Positions 59,507-64,000 of a stretch of DNA of 64,000 bases are shown here, in pieces (positions within the stretch are counted from its first letter, which is position 1; each line of letters starts with the position of its first letter). Position numbers and translations under genes: made by a program. The DNA comes from Gammaproteobacteria bacterium (GTDB lineage: Bacteria; Pseudomonadota; Gammaproteobacteria; JACKNK01). Where the stretch lies: assembly GCA_024234895.1 (NCBI GenBank), contig JACKNJ010000009.1, positions 1-64,000 on the forward strand, given 5' to 3'. The notes beneath the pieces are model-generated. The model was not told the DNA's origin and ran no database searches. It saw only the letters and a program-made list of their open reading frames with translations.

Positions 59507-60388
59507 TCATCCGCGACGACGCGCCAGGGTCTGCCCCATGCGCACCCTGGCGCCGGGGACGATCTCCGCCGCGAACTCGATCGCACCCCGCGGGAACAGG
59601 GTGATCGTCGTCGAGCCCATATTGAAGCGTCCCATCTCGGCGCCGCGCTCCAGCACCACGCCATCGGGCCGCGTCACCGTCACCCAGCGACCCGGCGGCG
59701 GCGTCACCGTCCCCGCCCACACCGTGTCCATGCTGGACACGAAGATCGCGCCGACCAGGATGTGCGCGACCGGACCGATTTCGGTATCGAACAGGCAGAT
59801 CACCCGCTCATTGCGCGCAAACAGACGCGGCACCGACCGCACCGTATGCGGCGCGACGCTGAACAGCCGCCCCGGCACATGAATCATCTCCCGCAAGGTG
59901 CCCGAAATCGGCATATGTACGCGGTGGTAGTCACGTGGCGACAGATAAAGGGTCACGAAATCGCCGTCGATGAACGGCTCAGCACGCCCCTCCTCCCCGC
60001 CCAGCAGTTCGGTCAGGCCGTATTCGTGGCCCTTGGCCTGGAAGATGCTTTCGCCATGGATACGACCGAGCTGGCTGACCGCGCCATCCACCGGGGAGAC
60101 CAGATTGGCCGGCTCCGGGTCCAGCGGTCGCGCACCGTCGCGCAGGGCCCGTGTGAAGAAGGCGTTGAAGTGCTCGTAGGCGGCGAAATCCGTGTCCTGT
60201 GCTTCACTGACCTCAATTCCGTACAGTCGCGTCAGCGCGCGCATCTGCGCGAGCTTGATCGCCGGCAGACGGATGCGCATGAATGCATGCATCAGGCTCG
60301 ACAGGGCATGATGCGGCAACGGATACAACGGCAGGGACAGGGCCAGATCGGCGAAGCGCCGGACGAAGCCTGGTTCATTGTCGGACAC
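59507..60388 (-). CDS. psd: phosphatidylserine decarboxylase proenzyme
   Basis: 293 residues from a GTG at 60388 with GGAG upstream. Family segments are LSSLMHAFMRIRLPAIKLAQMRALTRLYGIE, FFTRALRDGARPLDPEPANLVSPVDG (catalytic Asp region) and LYLSPRDYHRVHMP. The self-cleavage site MGSTT has Ser259, which becomes the pyruvoyl group of the alpha chain. It makes phosphatidylethanolamine at the inner membrane. It is divergent from prmB. Confidence 0.95.
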   Translation of the reverse strand: MSDNEPGFVRRFADLALSLPLYPLPHHALSSLMHAFMRIRLPAIKLAQMRALTRLYGIEVSEAQDTDFAAYEHFNAFFTRALRDGARPLDPEPANLVSPVDGAVSQLGRIHGESIFQAKGHEYGLTELLGGEEGRAEPFIDGDFVTLYLSPRDYHRVHMPISGTLREMIHVPGRLFSVAPHTVRSVPRLFARNERVICLFDTEIGPVAHILVGAIFVSSMDTVWAGTVTPPPGRWVTVTRPDGVVLERGAEMGRFNMGSTTITLFPRGAIEFAAEIVPGARVRMGQTLARRRG

Positions 60389-60473
60389 GGCAACTCCACC
60401 GAAAATAACAGTGACCCGGAAACGGGCGAACGCGCGGGGACAGCCGCGCATCTTACAAAGCGAGTATGGATCG

Positions 60474-61436
60474 ATGAAGCACAAGCGTCTGGATCAGGTG
60501 CAGATCGACGAAGCGGTCGAACAGTTGCACACGGTCAGGGACTTTCTGCGCTGGGCGGCAAGCCGCTTCGAGGAAGCCGGGGTCTTCTACGGACACGGCA
60601 CCGACAACGCCTTCGACGAAGCCTACGCACTGGTCATCCCGGCCCTGCATCTGCCCTTCAACCTGCACCCGGATTACCTGAATGCCCGCCTGACCATGCG
60701 CGAACGCCGCGCCATCGTCGACTGGGTGCAGGAACGCGTGGAAAGCCGCACGCCGGCCGCCTACCTGACCCATCAGGCCTGGTTCGCGGGGCTGAGCTTC
60801 TACGTCGACGAGCGCGTGCTGGTGCCGCGCTCGCCGATTGCCGAACTGATCGAACACCACTTCGAACCCTGGGTTGAGCCGGACAAGATCAAGCGCGTGC
60901 TCGATCTGTGCTGCGGCAGCGGCTGCATCGGCATCGCCTGCGCGCACTGGTTCCCGAACGCGCAGGTCGATTGCTCCGACATCTCCGAGGACGCCCTCGC
61001 GGTGGCCGCGATCAACATCGAGCGCCACGACATGCAGGATCAGGTGCGCGCGGTCGAGTCCGATCTGTTCGAGGAACTGCACGGCCAGAAGTACGACCTG
61101 ATCGTCTGCAATCCGCCCTATGTCGACGAAACCGAACTGGCGGCGATGCCGGACGAATTCCACGCCGAACCCGAGCTCGGCCTGGCTGCCGGCGAGGACG
61201 GTCTCGACCTGGCCATCCGCATCCTCTGCGACGCCGCCGACCACCTGAACCCGCAGGGCGTGCTGATCCTGGAAGTCGGCGCCAGCGCCGAAGCCCTGGA
61301 AGGCACCTTCCCCGAAGTCGCCTTCACCTGGCTGGACTTCGAACGCGGCGGCGACGGCGTCGCCCTGCTGACCGCCGATCAGGTCAGGGAATACCGCGCC
61401 GTGTTCCGCACCGTGCGCGAGGAACGATCCCGGTGA
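60474..61436 (+). CDS. prmB: ribosomal protein L3 N5-glutamine methyltransferase
   Basis: 320 residues from the ATG at 60474. An N-terminal helical domain (LDQVQIDEAVEQLHTVRDFLRWAASRFEEAGVFYGHGTDNAFDEA) precedes the PrmB-type RVLVPRSPIAELI. Its methyltransferase core has DLCCGSGCIGIA (SAM loop) and the NPPY motif in DLIVCNPPYVDETELAAMPDEFHAEP. It methylates Gln150 of ribosomal protein L3 in E. coli. The glucokinase gene follows 22 bases later. Confidence 0.94.
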   Translation: MKHKRLDQVQIDEAVEQLHTVRDFLRWAASRFEEAGVFYGHGTDNAFDEAYALVIPALHLPFNLHPDYLNARLTMRERRAIVDWVQERVESRTPAAYLTHQAWFAGLSFYVDERVLVPRSPIAELIEHHFEPWVEPDKIKRVLDLCCGSGCIGIACAHWFPNAQVDCSDISEDALAVAAINIERHDMQDQVRAVESDLFEELHGQKYDLIVCNPPYVDETELAAMPDEFHAEPELGLAAGEDGLDLAIRILCDAADHLNPQGVLILEVGASAEALEGTFPEVAFTWLDFERGGDGVALLTADQVREYRAVFRTVREERSR

Positions 61437-61458
61437 GGAACGCCGCCGGAGCGATGCG

Positions 61459-62424
61459 TTGATCCTCGCCGGCGACATCGGCGGCACCAAGACGGTCATT
61501 GCCTGGTACGACGACGATCGGATCGAGCGACGCCGCAAGGTCTACGAGAGCCGATCCTTCCCCGGGCTGGAAGCGATCCTGTTCGACTTTCTGGAGAAGG
61601 CGCCGACACCGGACGCCGCCGGCTTCGGCATCGCCGGGCCGGTGCGTCACGGCATGTGCGATGCCACCAATCTCCCCTGGTCGGTCAGTGAAGCCTCCAT
61701 CGCCGACGTGTGCGGCACCGACCGGGTCCGCCTCGTCAACGATCTGGTCGCGACGGCGCACGGGCTGCTGAGTCTTCCGCCGGACGCCTTTGTCGAACTC
61801 AATCCGGCCCGCCCCGCCCGCGACCCGGACGGGCCCATCGCGGTGCTCGCCGCCGGAACCGGTCTGGGCGAGGCGATCGTCTGCCGGGCCGGTGGCCACG
61901 TCACCGCCCTGCCGACCGAGGGCGGGCATACCGATTTCGCGCCGCGCGACGCCCGCGACGACCGACTGCTCGCGCACCTGCGCACGCTATATCCGGAGCA
62001 CGTCAGCAACGAACGGGTCATTTCCGGTCTCGGGATTCCGTTGCTGTATGACTTCCTCAAGGCCGAATCCACGTTCGCCGAGAACGCCGAACTCGCCGCC
62101 GCGCTCGCTGACGGCGAGGGTGCGGCAGCCATCGGCCGGCACGCCCTGGCCGGCGACCCGCTGGCGCGCGCGACCATCGACTGGTTCTGCTCGCTGTACG
62201 GCGCCGAGGCCGGCAACCTGGCGCTGAAGACGCTCGCCACGGGCGGGGTGATCCTCGGCGGCGGCATCGCACCGAAGCTGCTGCCGATCCTGCGTTCGGG
62301 CGGCTTCTGGGAGGCCTTCACCGCCAAGGGCCGCTTCCGCGATCTGCTCGCGGGCCTGTCGGTGCGCGTCTGCCTCGAACAGGACGCCGCGCTGCGCGGC
62401 GCGGCGGCAATCGCCACCCACTGA
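61459..62424 (+). CDS. glk: glucokinase
   Basis: 321 residues from a TTG at 61459 with GGAG eight bases upstream. ILAGDIGGTKTVIAWYDD (phosphate 1), GFGIAGPV, the catalytic VNDLVATAHGL, LAAGTGLGEAIV (phosphate 2) and EGGHTDFAPRD with a G-G-I adenosine region (GGVILGGGIAPKLL) match the Glk family of proteobacteria. It phosphorylates glucose with ATP. No sugar-transport genes are adjacent; in an autotroph it may serve glycogen or sucrose turnover. Confidence 0.93.
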   Translation: MILAGDIGGTKTVIAWYDDDRIERRRKVYESRSFPGLEAILFDFLEKAPTPDAAGFGIAGPVRHGMCDATNLPWSVSEASIADVCGTDRVRLVNDLVATAHGLLSLPPDAFVELNPARPARDPDGPIAVLAAGTGLGEAIVCRAGGHVTALPTEGGHTDFAPRDARDDRLLAHLRTLYPEHVSNERVISGLGIPLLYDFLKAESTFAENAELAAALADGEGAAAIGRHALAGDPLARATIDWFCSLYGAEAGNLALKTLATGGVILGGGIAPKLLPILRSGGFWEAFTAKGRFRDLLAGLSVRVCLEQDAALRGAAAIATH

Positions 62425-62437
62425 CGCACCCAGCACG

Positions 62438-62494
62438 GACTTCGACTCCGCTCAGCCAGCGGCCCCGTCCCGCTGGCTGCGCGGAGTCGATGCC
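62438..62494. repeat. REP-like inverted repeat, family C
   Basis: GACTTCGACTCCGCTCAGCC... (62438-62462) pairs with ...CTGCGCGGAGTCGATGCC (62470-62494), with a few mismatches and a seven-base centre. Confidence 0.8.
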
Positions 62495-62516
62495 AGCCTC
62501 GCGCACATGGCCCCGC

Positions 62517-62522
62517 TATACT
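62517..62522 (+). promoter_or_regulatory. possible -10 element just before the TraB-family gene
   Basis: TATACT lies only eight bases before the ATG at 62531, so if it is used the transcript would have almost no leader. No matching -35 was seen. Confidence 0.3.
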
Positions 62523-62530
62523 CGCCGCCC

Positions 62531-63733
62531 ATGTCGGAACCCATCCAGAAACTCACCCTCGGCGACACCCACCTCACCCTGCTCGGCACCGCGCACGTCT
62601 CGCGCGCCAGCGCCGACGCCGTCACCCGGGAATTGAACGAAGGCGACTACGACGCGGTCGCGGTCGAGCTCTGTCCGAGCCGCTACGCCGCCATCGTCGA
62701 CCCGGACGCGATGGCGCGCATGGACCTGTTCCAGGTACTCCGCGAGGGCAAGGGGACCATGGTCATCGCCAGCCTCGCGCTGGGCGCCTACCAGCAACGT
62801 CTGGCCGAGCAGTTCGGCATCGAACCCGGCGCCGAGATGCGCGCGGCGGTCGACCACGCCCTCGAACACCACAAGCCCGTCTGGCTGATCGACCGCGAGG
62901 TCGGCACCACCCTCAAGCGCGTCTATCGCGGCATGCCGTGGTGGCGGCGCTTCGAGCTGCTGTCCTCGCTGCTCGCCTCGGTGGTCTCCAAGGAGGAGGT
63001 CCGCGAAGACGAGATCGAGCGCATCAAGGACGGCGACATGCTCGAATCCGCGTTCGCGCAGTTCGCCGACCAGGAGCGGGAGCTGTTCGAGACCCTGATC
63101 GTCGAACGCGACCGCTACATGGCCGCGCGCATCCTCAAGGAGATGGCCGACAGCGACGCCCGCAACGTGCTGGTCGTGCTCGGTGCCGGCCACCTGCGCG
63201 GCATCGACACCGAATTGCGCGGGCAGGCCGTCGGCGATGCCGCCCACCACGAACGCGTCATCGGCGAACTGGAACACGTGCCGACCGGAGCCCGCTGGTG
63301 GCGCTGGCTGCCGTGGCTGATCGTCGCGCTGGTGCTGGTCGGCTTCGGCATCGGCTTCCAGCGCAGTCCGGAGCTTGGCTGGAATCTGGTCGTCGAATGG
63401 GTGTTGATCAACGGCGGTCTGGCCGCGCTCGGTGCCTTGCTCGCGCTGGCCCACCCGCTGACCGTGATCGGCGCCTTCCTGGCCGCGCCGCTGACCTCGC
63501 TGAATCCCACCGTCGGCGCCGGCATGGTCACCGCCGGTATCGAGATCTGGCTACGCAAGCCGCGCGTCGGCGACTTCTCCGCGCTGCGTCACGACACCAC
63601 CGGGCTTGGCGGCTGGTGGCGCAACCGCGTCGCACGCACGCTGCTGGTGTTCCTGTTCAGCACCGTCGGCTCGGCGATCGGCACCTACGTGGCCGGTTAC
63701 CGCATCTTCGACCAACTCACCGGAGCGTCCTGA
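62531..63733 (+). CDS. TraB-family membrane protein
   Basis: 400 residues from the ATG at 62531; an ATG at 62507 would add eight residues. The TraB/PrgY/GumN domain (1-245) shows LLGTAHVSRASADAV (first GxxH), AVAVELCPSRYAAIVDP (ExCxxR) and a late NVLVVLGAGHLRGI (second GxxH). Four or so C-terminal helices (about 256-395) carry SLNPTVGAGMVTAGIEIWLRKP. Members are predicted metal-dependent proteases or pheromone inhibitors; the metal-binding His and Glu are present. The stop overlaps the next start (TGATG). Confidence 0.86.
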   Translation: MSEPIQKLTLGDTHLTLLGTAHVSRASADAVTRELNEGDYDAVAVELCPSRYAAIVDPDAMARMDLFQVLREGKGTMVIASLALGAYQQRLAEQFGIEPGAEMRAAVDHALEHHKPVWLIDREVGTTLKRVYRGMPWWRRFELLSSLLASVVSKEEVREDEIERIKDGDMLESAFAQFADQERELFETLIVERDRYMAARILKEMADSDARNVLVVLGAGHLRGIDTELRGQAVGDAAHHERVIGELEHVPTGARWWRWLPWLIVALVLVGFGIGFQRSPELGWNLVVEWVLINGGLAALGALLALAHPLTVIGAFLAAPLTSLNPTVGAGMVTAGIEIWLRKPRVGDFSALRHDTTGLGGWWRNRVARTLLVFLFSTVGSAIGTYVAGYRIFDQLTGAS

Positions 63734-64000
63734 TGGTCGGCAAGGTTCTCTTCGCCCTCATCCTGCTATTGGTCATCGCGGTGGTGATCGCGCGCGGCAA
63801 GAAGCGCCCACCCTCCGGATCGTCCGCCTCCCAGGCCAGCGAACCGAAGGCCAGCATTGCCCGCCAGACGGCCTGGATATTCATCGGCATCGTGCTGGTC
63901 ACCAGCCTGATCGGCCTCGTCTGGCAATGGCAGGACCGCCAGCAGGAAGTCACCGTCGCCGTGGTCGACACCGTGACCGGCAAGACCACCGAATACCGCT
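63733..64000 (+). CDS. membrane protein, partial at window end
   Basis: At least 89 residues, open at the window edge, starting at an ATG that shares one base with the TraB-family stop. An N-terminal helix (VGKVLFALILLLVIAVVIARG) is followed by a basic/Ser-rich linker (KKRPPSGSSASQASEPKASIARQ), a second helix (WIFIGIVLVTSLIGLVWQW) and the start of an extracytoplasmic domain (VTVAVVDTVTGKTTEYR). No family is recognised. It is co-transcribed with the TraB-family gene. Confidence 0.7.
   Translation, partial: MVGKVLFALILLLVIAVVIARGKKRPPSGSSASQASEPKASIARQTAWIFIGIVLVTSLIGLVWQWQDRQQEVTVAVVDTVTGKTTEYR

Overview
The window is a GC-rich, densely coding stretch of a proteobacterial chromosome. The gene complement (typA, rlmJ, hisI, yidD, coaD, hslR, prmB, psd, the split class II reductase nrdJa/nrdJb, cydABX, mgtE) points to Gammaproteobacteria. 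A bacterial-type phosphoribulokinase implies a Calvin-cycle autotroph. Together with the dense families of intergenic palindromes, this suggests a Chromatiales-like sulfur-oxidising or related chemolithoautotroph. The taxonomic assignment is inference. No rRNA, tRNA, CRISPR array, insertion sequence or prophage was found.

Layout. 0-7.3 kb: a minus-strand hslR / hybrid histidine kinase / H-NOX nitric-oxide sensor group faces feoAB. A two-RCK potassium channel with a small membrane partner runs convergent to feoB. 7.3-15.6 kb: a lipoprotein, typA, rlmJ, a large PAS hybrid kinase, a lone MlaC-like protein, PsiE, hisI and yidD. 15.6-22 kb: a CobW-type GTPase, then a nucleotide-metabolism group: nrdJa (interrupted by an intein), nrdJb and a dUTPase. 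Its upstream region carries NrdR-like boxes, DnaA-box-like sites and a recognisable promoter. 22-33.5 kb: an MFS transporter, a tightly overlapping ferredoxin / gamma-glutamyltransferase / zinc-ribbon group, coaD, a membrane NACHT NTPase, cbpA, a TRAP binding protein, an acyltransferase, and the nikR/hupE nickel pair with a perfect inverted-repeat operator candidate.

33.5-45 kb looks accessory: a stand-alone inverse-autotransporter barrel with a secreted partner, SelO, a PIN toxin-antitoxin pair, a membrane-anchored NB-ARC/TPR protein, and an Lhr-type helicase carrying an in-frame palindromic element. 45-54.9 kb: cytochrome bd oxidase (cydA, cydB and the 47-residue cydX), PrsT and a VPLPA-CTERM surface protein, mgtE, and an IscR homologue that has lost all three cluster cysteines. 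54.9-64 kb: a repeat-rich gap, phosphoribulokinase, a GT39-like glycosyltransferase, a LOG-family nucleosidase, psd, prmB, glucokinase and a TraB-family membrane protein.

The most distinctive feature is the set of REP-like inverted repeats, in at least six sequence families and at more than fifteen sites. One copy is read in frame inside a helicase, one splits cydA from cydB, one lies between nrdJa and nrdJb, and one sits beside a duplicated copy of the feoB 3' end. The strongest leads for new biology are the cysteine-free IscR with its own palindromic operator candidate, the palindrome-derived peptide in Lhr, the two membrane-tethered STAND NTPases, the split inverse autotransporter, and the intein placed directly before the catalytic cysteine of the ribonucleotide reductase.
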